From: Hysterangium stoloniferum
Taxonomy: Eukaryota > Basidiomycota > Agaricomycetes > Hysterangiales > Hysterangiaceae
Direction: 5' to 3'
Assembly (NCBI GenBank): GCA_015178975.1
Contig: WHVD01000008.1
Coordinates: 310,001-374,000 of the forward strand
DNA length: 64,000 bases
The translations under genes were made by a program, and so were the position numbers. The notes beneath the pieces were generated by a model. The model was not told the origin of the DNA and made no database searches. It saw only the letters and a program-made list of their open reading frames with translations. Shown piece after piece: positions 12,172 through 24,640 of this stretch (position 1 is the stretch's first letter; each line of letters starts with the position of its first letter).

Positions 12172-13250
12172 ATGGCACACTCACTTCAATCACAACTCTT
12201 TCCTCCAACTATGGGGTTTATTACTGGTTTCACCACCTCCTGCTCCGTTTACATGCCTCAAATCGCGCAAGTCGATCTTTCGGATAGCGCCCTTGGGATC
12301 ACCAAAGTATCGTCGGGGGCATCCCATCCCGTTGTTACAGGTCCAGGAAATCATCAATGTGCGGCATGGGAAGCAACGTATCCCAAGGGAAGTTATGCTC
12401 CCTCTTCTGGAGACGTCGTGGGCGGATTTGGATTTTATCTTGCGGGACCACCAGAATTTGCATCTGCATTGAAGACGGCCAAGAATGTATTGACCAGCTA
12501 TTCTGTTCGTTTCGAGGAAGGTTGGGACTGGCAGAAAGGAGGAAAGCTACCTGGACAGTGTGAGTTTTACTTTTATACAGATCTTGCCTAGTTGATTAAT
12601 CCTTACCAGTTGGCGGCGTGGGGAACCTCGCACACGGTTGCTCCGGTGGAAGGCAACAAAATAGGGACGATTGCTTCGACGTTCGTTTTATGTGGCGGTA
12701 TGGGCTGAGATTGTCTTTTAATTCCAATCAGCTACTTCTAATCAATTTTTTAGAGCAGCTGGTGCTGGTGAATTGTACACTTATCTCCCCCTCACCCAAA
12801 GCAACGCGAAAAGACTTTCCATGGTACCCCCTTTGACAATTGGAAATCCTCAATACGGCTTCTCAGTCGGTCGTGGTGCATGGACCTTCCACGCTGGTTC
12901 GTGGACAGTTATTGCTGAACAAGTGCGACTGAACGATCCGGGGAAGAAGAACGGTGCGTTAAGTAGGATCATTTAACTCGATGCGGCTGACTCTTGCCAA
13001 GGCATTATCAACGTCTGGGTTAATGGTACTAGAGTGATTCATATAGAGGGCTTGGAAATGCGAGAAAGCGCTGCGTCAGTGGTTCAAGGAATGCATTTCC
13101 AAACATTTTTTGGCGGTATTTTCTGTCTCATTTATAGGTGCCGTATTTCGGGATCTGACCACATTACCAACAGGGAGCTCTTCGGATTATGCTTCACCAC
13201 GTACCCAAAAGGCTTGGTTCTCTGATATTTCCGGTGCAATTGTGGAATAG
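12172..13250 (+). CDS. polysaccharide lyase family 14-like protein
   Basis: Resembles the PL14-type lyases common in agaricomycetes, which cleave uronic-acid polysaccharides by beta-elimination. Exons 12172-12559, 12610-12697, 12754-12953, 13002-13115 and 13174-13250 join in phase into 288 residues. Motifs in order: QCAAWEATYPKGSY, GGFGFYLAGP, SYSVRFEEGWDWQKGGKLPG, GCSGGRQ, FDVRFMWR, GRGAWTFHAGSW, FQTFFGG and the terminal SDYASPRTQKAWFSD. For the last intron I chose the acceptor at 13,171-13,173, because it restores the family ending; the nearer AG at 13,137 would give a 22-bp intron and extra residues. No signal peptide precedes the first in-frame ATG, so either an upstream exon was missed or the protein is not classically secreted. 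The family call is good; activity on a given polymer is unknown. Confidence 0.8.
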
Positions 13251-16200
13251 TGAAGGGGTCTCCTGCGCATACTCCATTTTTGAAGAATACTGTCTGTATT
13301 TTAATATGTCGTTCCAACTACCATATGTTATGAGCAGTATCAGAAGAATCCATCAGCTGTTCGGTAAATGTTGTTGATTCTCCCTTTCGTATTTTTTGAC
13401 ACTGCATTAATATAATGAAGTCACACTACTTTCCTATGCACCATTGGTGCACCACATCGTTAAAGTAATAGATCGTACACTGACATTTCCCTCTCACGCC
13501 TCCGACGGCTGAGAGGGCGCTGGGAACAAGTCCTGGGGAACACCAAAATCATACCAATCACTATACCTATTTAGTGGCGTCGGAGTGGCGTCGAATGCCT
13601 ACGGTGCCCTTCAAGGAGAGCTTCTAATTACATTCCAGAATTTCTTAACATCTGCTTGTTGATATATCTCTAAAAGTCTAAAAGAGAGACGAGTGTCGAA
13701 CCACACAACGCTGTCATTTGAAGGGGTTAAACACGTTTGAATTAGAGAGCACAATGTCAATGACTTCAAGGACAGGTAACAGATATGTATTGTACCTATG
13801 TACTACTTTTTCCAACCAGTATTAACAAAAAATGGCTTTCTGGGTGGGTTGGAAAATCGCTTAAGAGTTTTTTAAGGATGTCGTTTGTGATGACTTTTCT
13901 TCCTTGGTCTCACCCCGCTAACCCACCTATTATTTTACCTTCGTTAAAGGCTGGTAAGCTTCTGTGTGAGACAGGGTGGCAGGAGTTCTTCAAAGTATCT
14001 GATGACACCCACATGGTGGAGGAGTTTTCCATAGTGAGCATCGCCGATGTTTGCATAAATACATTAATAATAACTAAAAAATATCATTATCAAACTCATA
14101 TATCCACTCCACCTTCCCCGGGCATCAAAAAACGGAACGCGATGGATCCAATAGTGTCGGAAGTCCGGCGCCATGGAACATAAGTGGAATAGCCAACAAC
14201 GAAAAAGGAGCGTGCACTACCATGCATTCACGGAGCCCGCCGCCACTCCCACGAGATTTCTTCGTTTGGGCAACTGACGGACGTTACGAGATTCATCAAG
14301 GGCTATTAGCTTGCGATATCGAAAAAAATCCAAGCTGTGTGATGGGTATTTCAACGCCAATCATTCGCTCGTCAGACATTTTCTTCGAGTACATGCCTAT
14401 AGGGACCTCCAACCTGTGGTCTGACTACTGTATAATTGGTGGAGGCGGAATATTTGCTGGTTGCGCTGGATCCTTATATTAAAAATAGTATGAGTTGACT
14501 CTATTGCAATACACAATATACAAGGGTTTAATAAGCTTGTAATAAAAGTATTTGTTTCTCAATATCTTGTGTCAGTTAGTGTAGCACCTCCTGACAATAT
14601 AGGTTGGATGCTCTGGGAGGTGTATAGTGGTTCTGACACACATTAACCTCCAAAAGCATGGTCCACAATTAGCATCTTCATATGAAAAGTTGCAATAATT
14701 GGTGGACTCCCCCTATAAAAAGGTGTGTTTCATCATCAAATTTAACACCTTATCCCTTGGACCGGTGTTGCGCTTTTCGTTCGCGGGTTGGGGTCTCCGT
14801 GACTAGAATTGTCAGGCCAAGCAGGCATACAGTCACTATGAATGTCCCAAATATTTGGGCAATGAAATGGGACAAGACACGACGGTCGAGTTGCAACCAA
14901 TGCGGGAGCGGTTTTCAACGTACATAATCCGAGCATACCTTTTGGCGGAAGATGGACAAAGAATGTACGCCGGAACAACAAGCTGGTTTGGATGCTGAAT
15001 TAATAGGATAGTGCAGTAGCAGTGCATGGATTACTTTCCTTGAATATGACTTGTTAGAGGGGTGCCAATCCGACAACCCTTCGAGGCATGTGATAGATCT
15101 ACGATAAGCTGCACCTCATCAGGTACTGTGATACTTGGCTTAATATGGCTCTTGTTTAGTTGCTTCTCAAGTATGGCTTTAATTAAACTTTAAAATGCCA
15201 TAATATGTATAGAAGGTAACAGAAATTATTGCACAATAATTAGTGAGTGGCCAGTCACAGACCAGTTGAATACTTCGTAGGATATTAGTAGATATGGATG
15301 ATATCAAAACAATCCAACGGTTAGGGAAGTATGAAAAACATTACGACGTCCATATGAAGCAATGATGCTATACTCGAACAATGCGAAGTACATTCAGAGA
15401 TAGAAAGCTGGTTTGGTGAAAGATCAACATGCAGTATCAATGAGTCAACCGTCGGTCCAGACATCAATTGGATTACTGCCCTCTTCATTAAACCGTCCTT
15501 CTGCTTCAACGAACGATCAGGAACCTGCCAGAATGGTTCAGTGGATTAGTCAGAACCTCACAGATAATTGGGGCTTATGAGCGGGACAATCATTTCTTTG
15601 AAAACCGGCCTTGTATTGTTTATATGTTACAATTGTAGGTTCCCCAGTACGAGCCCGTTTGTCAGGGTATCTCCCTACGACCAAAGAGTAATACCAGGTT
15701 GAAACCAACGGGAAATTTGCCCTCATGAATATCTGCTTTTAATGTTCAGCGAAGCTAGAGGGCACTGAGGGATAACACTAGGTAGGATTAGACAATAAAA
15801 GGGTTAAAAGCAAGACACATACTTTTAAATAGATTCTTATTTAGCAGCATCTCATTTTTTCGATGCACGTGTCGACTTCGGGTAGAGTGCCTTGGCTGTT
15901 ATCTAATTTTCCCGAAATGTAGCCACAGAAACTTATTAATGGCAAGTATCCCTTTGAAGGCTGCCAGATTGTTTACTCTGTAGAACAAGTTTGCAATAAA
16001 ACAAGTCCAGCATCATGATTCAAAAAAAATAAGCAACTTGGACGGAACGATAGTGAATAATGTTAGTAATCAAGTCTTCGCGTAAAACGTAACCGAAATA
16101 TGGATCCAATGACGAATATATGCGCATATATGCGCAGAAAGTAGCTCCTAATCTCCTTAATGATGCAATGGACTAGAAACTTCGAGGATCTGAATTTCCC

Positions 16201-16267
16201 CTATTTACTCCCCTAAAAACTCTCCTAAAACAATTAGAAAGTAGATAAAAAGTCGCGATATTTCGCC
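13251..16267. other. intergenic, no gene recognised
   Basis: Contains open frames at 13,785-14,183 and 14,222-14,482. The second reads like protein in parts (PRDFFVWATDGRYEIHQG) but I recognise no family and see no splice-supported extension. The rest is AT-rich and appears non-coding. Confidence 0.45.
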
Positions 16268-16420
16268 ATATACCTCAGTGAAGTTTACTTACTCACTGAG
16301 GTATATGCACAATCATTTATTATTCATTCTATTACTTATTAAATATCTTGTAGTTTCGCAAACAGGTACTATAATACATAGTGAAGTTTACTTACTCACT
16401 CACTGAGTTTCGCAAACAGA
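16268..16420 (-). repeat. LTR-like relic with palindrome and internal direct repeat
   Basis: A perfect 14-bp inverted pair, ATATACCTCAGTGA (16,268-16,281) and its complement (16,293-16,306), with an 11-nt loop. The GTGAAGTTTACTTACTCACT segment recurs at 16,381, and AGTTTCGCAAACAG occurs at about 16,353 and again near 16,407. The same kind of hairpin, next to a TTTGCGC- or TTTGCGA-type motif, is found at 24,522-24,628 and inside the copia LTRs at 51,676 and 56,482, so this is probably a decayed copia LTR. Confidence 0.45.
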
Positions 16421-16946
16421 CTCTACCCTTTCGAAATATTGTCTCCTACTTAACAAATAACTATGGACGAATAGACGCTTCTGTTACTGAATCGGGGCAA
16501 GTTGTGGAAATGTTGACGCTCGTCGCTCGTAGGACGAAATATGCAACTCTCGAGTCGTATTTCGTTCTCCAACTATCGTGATCAAAAGTTGCCGAAACGG
16601 CTCCACCGGCTTCATGCGCCCTGCGGTCGGATCTTTAGGTAAGCAAATTCTGTTGTGCGGCATTTATATGACTAATATGACTAACGTGAGTGTCGATGAC
16701 GCGATCTTACTCAACACCCTTCGACTACAGAGAGAAAATGGGAACTCTAACCCCGAGAAAGTTTCCCGTGGCCTAGCGGCTGCCAAAACAACACAAAGAA
16801 AATCTGGCTGTAGGATCCCAACGTATGGGACGACTGTCACAGTAACATGTACACAAGGTAAATTCGAAGTATTGTCTTTTGGTAGGCTAGACGCGCCATG
16901 TTGTTAAAAATCGAAATATGTATGTTCGTGCGTTGTGCAACACTAT

Positions 16947-17012
16947 ATACGTTCACTTTTGTATCAATATACGTTCACTTTTGTATCAATATACGTTCAC
17001 TTTTGTATCAAT
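16947..17012 (+). repeat. three tandem copies of a 22-bp unit
   Basis: A 22-bp unit beginning ATACGTTCACTTTTG is repeated three times without visible change. No surrounding gene explains it. Confidence 0.85.
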
Positions 17013-17817
17013 TAAATACATATGCAAGGTCGTTGGTCGGAATGTTAGTGCTTCAACGAGCGCTAAACGTTTCGACTGAAGGCCCTAATGAAATCTGGAC
17101 ACAAATAGGGAACGTACATTTAGCGCACGTCGACACTCGCTGGATACCTCAAGCGTTGCAGATTTAAATTTTGTTTGAAATGTGCTTAATCAGCTTCGTC
17201 CGCGGCTTCCGGCCCAAAAACACCCCGTCAAGCGGGTCAACCGTCACGTTAGAGGTTAAAGAAACCATTCCTCCCGTTCGTTGTCGGGATATACCCTTTC
17301 ATCGCGTTACGAAAGTAGACAACTTGAGAAGCACATTCGTTAGGAAAATGATGCACCGGGAAAGTATAAATGGAAGAACAACTTCGGTTAATGCATGATC
17401 CCGAGTCAAAGTCTAGGAGCCGTCTTGTTGTACAGAGGAAAAATGACGGCATATTTGGAAACCAACAATGTCATTCCGAGGCCGCCAAGAGCCCACGCAA
17501 AATTTCCTCATTCATAGGTGATGGTCAAACGATCCCTCGCTAATTCCACCTGGTGCGCCATTCTCATTCATCCTAATTATAAACTAGTTATGCTTCGCAT
17601 TCTGTTTAAAAACGTGGGCGAAGTTGGTCAGGCAAGTTGTTCCGTCCCCTTCACCGTTGCTTGCCTTATAAAATTCCGCGGGCAGAGACCATCGTATTTT
17701 AACCCCCAAGCACTACTTAAGCTTTTGTTGCAATCCCCACCCACACCAACCTACAGATTTCCTATCTTCATCTGCAGCGGTCTTACCTTCGCTCAATAAA
17801 TCTCTCGTCAACTCCTC
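17013..17817. other. no gene recognised
   Basis: Continues, together with 16,421-16,946, a CG-containing stretch with small open frames (16,578-16,907; 17,171-17,398; 17,518-17,799). None shows a recognisable motif. Confidence 0.4.
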
Positions 17818-19745
17818 ATGGATAGCAATGGGACTGTTTTCAGGCATTATTGTCTACAGCTTTTCGTTGGCTCGGAAGCCAAACTATGTGAACCCCTAGA
17901 TCTTCAATCTTCCCTAACCTGAATGTCCCTTGAGGATGCAATTCCTGCGATCGGAGGCTCTGATATTTTTTCATCCTATAAATCCCCCATGGATGTAGCG
18001 AAACATGGGAAGGATATAATTCAGACGGGATACCACAAGGTGTGACACACAGCTCATTCTGAGTCAATAATTGACAATGTCCGATCTGTCAATTCATAGT
18101 ACAAACCAGGAATCCCGAGTGTCGCAACTTGATCGATGGCATCTGGACGAAAGTACATCAATGACATTGCCGGTGCACCCTATGATGTATTATCATTTGC
18201 CGCCGCCCTGGAAGAGGTATGCAGTCACACCATTTCGCTTCTCCTTCTCATCTATATATGGTGTAGAGGGTATTCGCCAAATATCTCCTGGGGCCGGCGG
18301 TAGTCAACCACCCTTACCATGTCGAGTTCGTTCGAGTAAACTTGATTCGGTGTCTAGGTACCATATTCGCAGACCTGAAGGAATAAATCATGTTGGCCTT
18401 CAAAGATAATATCCCGCTTACAGAAGGTATACCTCTCACGACTACATATGAAGGTTCCCATTACTGAAAGGCTTGTCTTCATGGAGAGTGGACCAAAGTC
18501 GTCGTCTTTCCAGTGGTGGCACAGATCGTCGCTCGCGTCTCCAGCCGCATCTTCCTTGGTTTACCCCTTTGTACGTTAAAAGGAACTCTTTCCCTGAATC
18601 TACTTATTGATTCCTCCGGCCCGCAACTCTGACTATCTTCGTCTCAGTATCAAGTATGGTCTGGACGCCTTTCACGCCCGCCAAATAATCAATCGATTTC
18701 CTGGCTTCCTTCGAGGGTAGGCATGTCTGTGTGCTTCATCTAATAATACTGCTCAGTTTGGAAACAGAATTGCAGCACAACTTCCAACCGTCCCTGAAAC
18801 GGTTCGTTTAACGCAAAAACATTTGGAGCCAATAATTGAAGAGCGCCAAAGGAAAATCATAGAGCACGGGCCTCATTATCCTGATAAACCTGTTAGATTT
18901 TTTCGACTCCCCCCATTGGTTCTCTTTTTTTTAAATATTGCTTTATAGAATGATTTCTTAAGTTGGGCGATGGATACTGCGGATGGCGAAGAACGATCGC
19001 CACGCCAGCTCACAAACAGAATTCTTTTACTCAATTTTGCTGCTTTCCATACAACTTCCCTGGTGTTTATAGTTGGTGTTTCTGACTGTTAATACCTTCT
19101 GATTATCTCAAAATTTAGACCTTCACGCATGCACTATTCCATCTCGCAGCTCAACCAAAATATCTCGCACCACTTCGAGAGGGAGACCATTGTCAAGGAA
19201 GATGGCACGTCAAAGATGGCCTTGTCGAAGATGCACAAATTGGATAGTGTTTTGAGAGAAACCCATCGGATGAATGGAATCGGGGCGCAAGTGTGTAATA
19301 TTACCTCCAATGGGCGATTCTCTGTTTTCATTTGACACATCATCTTAGCTGTGTTATCCAGGAAGGCATTGACAGACTACACTTTCTCTGATGGGACTTT
19401 CATACCCAACGGCGCATTAGTTTCCGCCGCTTCTGACGCCACCCATGGATGATGAAATATACACAGATGCGGGGGTCTTTAACGGCTTCCAATTCAGCAA
19501 AATACAGGGGACAGACGGAAAAAATGTGCCAAATCAATTTGTTTCGACCAATCCTGATTACATTGGCTTTGGACACGGCAAGCATGCGTGGTACGCTTCT
19601 CAAAGTCATGCTTTCACATCTTGTCTTGAATTATGATGTTAAAATGGAGAACGAAGGCGTGCGGCCTACAGATCGATGGGTTGGGTTCAACCGTACGCCT
19701 GATACAGGAGCATCTGTTATGTTCCGCCGTCGATGGACCTCATGA
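17818..19745 (+). pseudogene. cytochrome P450 pseudogene
   Basis: Remains of a fungal ent-kaurene-oxidase-like P450, originally a membrane-bound heme monooxygenase. Recognisable pieces in order: a hydrophobic N-terminal stretch (GLFSGIIVYSFSLARKPNYV), DAIPAIGGSDIFSSYK, YINDIAGAPYDVLSFAAA, KVVVFPVVAQIVARVSSRIF, INRFPGFLR, an I-helix region with FLSWAMDTADGEE and LLLNFAAFHTTSL, a K-helix DSVLRETHRMNGIGA with the family ExxR, FVSTNPDYIGFGHGKHA, and the C-terminal LSHLVLNYDVKMENEGVRP. The pieces lie in different frames: compensating shifts flank the RVSQLDRWHL segment near 18,110-18,150 and another lies near 19,180. About eleven codons are missing after GHGKHA near 19,585, which removes the heme-ligating cysteine. 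No correction of introns can rescue that, so I call it non-functional. Confidence 0.88.
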
Positions 19746-21581
19746 AATTGCAGTCGAGCCCCTGGAAAGGGATGGTGGTTGGAAGGGAGCTCGGGGTATC
19801 CTTATTAATGGCTACTCTTATGTAGGAAATGAAATTTTGACCAATAAAAATATTATACAACTCTAGGGAAGTGTACTAAAGGAAGCAGGGCGGAAAATAG
19901 AACCAATGGGGATAGTTTCGGACAAGAATTGATGAAGGTCTGCACCATACGAGCGACTTTCTTGAGGGCTACTGAGGCCTGGTTGTTTTCAAGTATTTGT
20001 TCACTCTAAATAGCTCTCCAGCTCACGTATTGAGTACAAAGCATGTGAGACATTCAGCAAGAATCCCTCATCAAGTTCACCTTCGTTTAAATGATCGCTA
20101 GCTTCCTCCTTACCCAGACTCTGTTCCATCTTTGTCTGCTCAACAATGTCTGCATCTATCCACTCGCGCTCCGTTGTTTCCTCGCCCACACATTCCACTA
20201 CTTCAGCAGTTGTCATCTTGTCTTTTGCGGCCACACACCAGATTGAGGTCATCCATGGCTTTCAATAGTTTGTGGCCCTTTCGGACGGAGATTTTGCAAC
20301 TTTAGGGGTAGGACAGAAGAGTTGTGGTTGCTTCAGCAATTTTTGAGAACCAACCGTGTTTCGCGACGAGACGATTCGCTCTGTGTGTAAGTCCAACCGC
20401 TAGAAATTCTTTTGCGCCAGATCAGTTGCCAAGACTGCTCTGTATCCTGCATCCCTTCCACTTAATCTTTCCGCCAGTGCTCTCAGGATATAAAGTCACC
20501 GATAGTGTGCCTTCCAAGCTCGAATAAGTTCGGCGTTGGGTAGTTGAATGCAAGATGTCATCGTGTTGGGCTCCAGAGACCCTCAGAATTGAGCCGCGTC
20601 TTACACGAGCGGAGTGGCTTAAGTAGTGCAGCACAAAATCCTTGTCAAGGAGATGAACTTTAAGGAATAAATTTTATTTTATACTAAATCTTACTTAAAA
20701 TGGATATTTTAGATCACATAAAAGTGGAGTTAATGGTAACTTTTAGGTTGAATTTAGTCTGTCAATGAATATCACATCCAGTTTCAATATTATGCATGCC
20801 ATAGAAAAATCGGGTATGTGCTTCATCGCTTCATAAGTATTGGTTCACATCTAGGCAACATAAGATTTTCCCTTGAAAATCAAATATACTGTCCTCAGAT
20901 GGGATTATTTTGTGGAAATGAGCTAGAAGAGGACGGCTTGCGTTAAAAGAATGAGGAGAGCGTGTGTGCTAGGAGTGTGCTAACTAAAAAGCAGTTAGTA
21001 GAGTGTAATGGTATTTCAAGAAAAGAAATAATTAAACATTAATTTATTCTTGATTCCAACAGCTCGAATATATTCACTGTGATGGTGTCCTGATGTTGAC
21101 TTTTGTCTGACCACTATAGCAAATTTCGCCTTGCCTAGAAGACCATCGATATCCTCTTGTACTTTTTTATTTTAAATAAGAGACAACCTTTTCGGTCCCA
21201 CAATAAAGGGTTGCTGATACCAAAGCAGCAAATCTACTACGGTTCACAGTTAGCCACGACCTCGGCTTGGCTTGCAGCGGCTATAATTGGTTTGGCTACG
21301 GGGTTCGGCTCAGCCACGGGGCAAGCCGGTGGCAACACCATCTATATGGGTTTGTTTGACTCTTCTAAAAAACCATCTAAAATATTCCAGCGAGTACCAC
21401 GGACTGCGGGATTGAAAAAAGGTTTTGTCATGCGTGGATTCCTTAGACCATTATCGAAATATAATTAATCGTTACTTATCGATAAATACTAGCATACAAC
21501 GTAATATGTGGGGGTAGCGTCCCTCCCACTCATCCCAAGAGCCCAAAAAGATCATTCAAATATTGTTGCCCAAATGCAGAA
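19746..21581. other. no gene recognised
   Basis: A minus-strand frame at 20,001-20,252 encodes an acidic 83-residue stretch, and a plus-strand frame at 21,157-21,468 has a hydrophobic alanine/glycine-rich stretch (AWLAAAIIGLATGFGSATG). Neither matches a family I know. The remainder is AT-rich. Confidence 0.4.
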
Positions 21582-23254
21582 TTACCAAAATCGACTTGTA
21601 TCAGCTGTAAGCCCATTCGTAAGCCTCAGTAACACTATATTGGCGGTCATCGTCGAAAACTGCCAAGAAAGCTCCATCATCAGGGATTTACGCTGACAAC
21701 ATATCACGACTTACTCCATTCCCAATGAATGCCCCTGCTCTCGCGGCAATTGCCATATCCACGGCCTGCGCTGCCAACTTTTCAGGGCTAGGTATCGATC
21801 CAGACGAAGGCTCAAATGCCAAGTCTCTACTACCCGCCACATTGTCCCACACCATCCCACTCTTCATTAATGCATCCTTCAGTAATTCTATCCACTCTTT
21901 CTTGGCGTTCGAAAGGATGTACACCGCACGAAGATGCTCCCTCCCAGAGGTCTCACTGATCCTTGATTCGTATTCAACTTTGACCTTCCTTACCTTTTCC
22001 ACAATTTCCTCGATACTAGGCCAACAATGTCCCAAAAACTCCTCCAACTCCGGCCCCGACGTGAGTGATCGTGCTCCCGGTACTTGATACTTATCAGGCA
22101 TCAGAGCGAGTTGATTCCATCCGGTATATGACCACCCTTCTCTGGCGACGTTGAAGCAGTGGTCTTCAAAGTCTCCTCGACGAAGATGAAGTGCTAGGGT
22201 TGTGGAGAGATCGTATGGGAATTCCGAGGATTCGGGAGAGGAGCGGGAAACGAGATCAGAGGGTGATAAACCTGTTATGGTGGGAAGATTTTTGGTCACA
22301 ACGTTTACCACATTTTGGGACCAACGGAAAGAGGTGACGATGGGCGTGCTGGAGAAGAGGGGGTAGAGGGAGAGTACTTTCGGGGAGTTCATTAAACTAT
22401 ATATAATGTAACGCTATAACCTGGGACTAACGGATAATCCAAAAAACCAGGAACTTACATGAAATCGAAAATAACGGGCGAGCCGCTCATAACCTCCACA
22501 CAAGGTTCCTTCAATTCCCTTAACGTCGTTACCCACCCCTCTACAACATCCAGCGCTTCCGATTGCCTACTTAACCTCTTCTCCATATTTACGACACTCC
22601 CATCTACGTATCTCCTCCTCTCAGGCGGACACACACTCTCCCAAAAGGCCTGTGTAATTGCACGAGGTACACGAGCAGCTGCGAGGGCAGGAGGAAACGA
22701 ACCACCTGCCGTGGGACCCGATATGAACGTGTTGAGAGGGTGCCAGTCGGCGATTGTGTTAGGATCATAGTTGAATGTGACGTCGGTGAATACGTATGCA
22801 CGATTTGATAGGAAGGCGAGGAGGGAGTGGAGCATGCTATATGAGAAGAGAAAAGAGGAAATAAGTGGGATTATAAAGACAACATATGTAGAGGGGACGA
22901 TTAATGCACATACCGGTCTTGAAGTTGATTGTTTAGACCATATCCAAATAGTTCTGTCGAGAACTTAACCATTCTCCCATTTTGCCCCTCTGGAAAGGGG
23001 AGACTATCGTTGTTTTGAGGCAGATTCTGCTCGTAGGCGTAAATATCATCGTAACTGAGGGGAACAGCCGATTGAGTTGCTGCTATGAGTGATGAATGCG
23101 AAGGGATAGCAAGAATCTGGGATTTAGTATAATAATCAAGCAGAGGTTGTCTTGGAAGACTCCAAAAAAGGAGTATCAAAACCGTTATCAGTGCTAATAC
23201 ACTTGTCCACCGCACACTTGAAGTTCCATGAGGTCGTAAGAGGATTGCAGACAT
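21582..23254 (-). CDS. O-fucosyltransferase-like type II membrane protein
   Basis: Four in-phase exons, 23254-22914, 22836-22459, 22396-21715 and 21659-21582, give 492 residues. A single hydrophobic segment near residues 17-32 (SVLALITVLILLFWSL) after a short basic tail predicts a type II Golgi/ER protein. The lumenal part has GLNNQLQDR, then LHSLLAFLSNRAYVFTDVTF, then HLRRGDFEDHC, a motif of the GDP-fucose O-fucosyltransferase-like superfamily, and finally AGAFIGNGFSTMTANIVLLR, formed across the last intron. Such proteins transfer sugar from a nucleotide donor; acceptor and sugar are not known here. The last exon was chosen because it restores the GNGFS ending; without it the frame would stop within the intron. 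No disruption seen. Confidence 0.85.
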
Positions 23255-24510
23255 GAGAAGTAGGGAACAGAGCGAACAGGTCTGTACACAGCTGTGTGCA
23301 GCAACGGCCTATCTAAACTGGTGTATAGTGTAGCCTTTCGATCACCGGATTTAGACATTAATAGATACAGACCATTGTCTGTGAGGTTTGGACCTGACAT
23401 GTCCGTCCTTTTCTGTTTTTGGACAACATTATAAAACAATTTGGAAAAGCGACAAAAGTCATAATCACGGGTCGCCCCAAAATAAACGTAATTTGAATTA
23501 ATTATGATTGTCGAACCTCAAGCCAGGTAACGGTGCGGGTTTGAGAGGATGTTTTTGTAGCAGCATAAAACTTGCCACCCAGCATACCTTGTTGGTAATC
23601 GAGCATGCCTGTTCGTGCTGTGAATTCTGACAAAGTTGTCATAGACAAAAATGATGGCTAGACATTGAAATTTTACACATTCAGGAACGCTTTTTCTATC
23701 GGATCGCCATTGGTGAAAACATGCGCGGACCTTAGGCATTTCCACCAGTATGTCAGCAAGACAATACAGTGAGCATGGCCCTGATGGTGGCCTGTCGATA
23801 ACTGCTACGTTTGGGTCTGAGGACAGTGATTGACGTTGACAGATACTACCTCGGCAGACCCTGGACTGGCTTTGATACGTGATTAGGTGATTGCACCTGA
23901 GTTCTGGACCAAGGTGGCTGTTTGATCAAGATGAGTGATTGTGTCAAGAAGAAGAAGTCGAAGAAATCAACTAGAAGGCCATTGACTATCTTAACGATAT
24001 ACGAGAGAGGCGATGCTACCAACCACAGAACCGGGATCACGGGGAAGGTGGTTTGCTGATATATTCGGGTATATCGCAATGTGGCTTCTCAATGTAAGCG
24101 ACCTTACACTTCCAGGCCAACTATGTATAATAAAGGGGATGGATGGTATATTAAAGGAACAACAGTCAAACAGAATGATTGAAATTCGCGGAAGGTCACG
24201 ATGTGCGCTTACACGGTTGTCATATCTGTCGGAATCAAAAGCAAGGGGCGTAAAGAAGCCGATCAGTGTAAACTATTGAAAGGTATCAAGTTTAACGCAT
24301 TATGTTGTGTAACGCCTCAATTATGATTTGGTAGAAAGTGGTCTCAGGCTAGAAACATGAGGATGTAGGGTGCAAGGGTAATGTGATGTCACGTGCCTGG
24401 ACAGCTGCCTAGCAGATTCTGTAGACATCAGACAACCACGTGGGTCCGTTGTGACTATTAGCAAGCTAGAACACAGCCGATGCTGGTTAGTCAGCATACG
24501 AGCCTAGCAT
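23255..24510. other. intergenic, no gene recognised
   Basis: Short frames on both strands (23,518-23,745; 23,846-24,079; 24,013-24,279) lack recognisable motifs. It includes the upstream region of the O-fucosyltransferase-like gene. Confidence 0.5.
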
Positions 24511-24640
24511 GTGGCTCGCTGATACCTCAGTGATTTGCCGTATCACTGAGGTATGTTAATAGCCCTTCTAGCTATATCTAATACTTATATGTTTTAGTTT
24601 ATTACATATAGAACTGCGCAAATAATCCTTTCATCCGTCC
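24511..24640 (-). repeat. copia-type LTR fragment with 12-bp palindrome
   Basis: On the minus strand this reads GGATTATTTGCGCAGTTCTA followed by AT-rich sequence and a perfect 12-bp hairpin (24,522-24,533 with 24,543-24,554). The start of the copia LTRs at 51,676 and 56,482 has the same ATTATTTGCGCAGTTCTA followed by a CTCAGTG hairpin. I infer a diverged solo LTR or LTR fragment of the same lineage. Confidence 0.6.

Noticed and set aside
13116-13137. 22-bp intron in the PL14 gene
   Set aside because: Too short for this gene set; the acceptor at 13,171-13,173 gives 58 bp and restores the conserved GGSSSDYASP ending.
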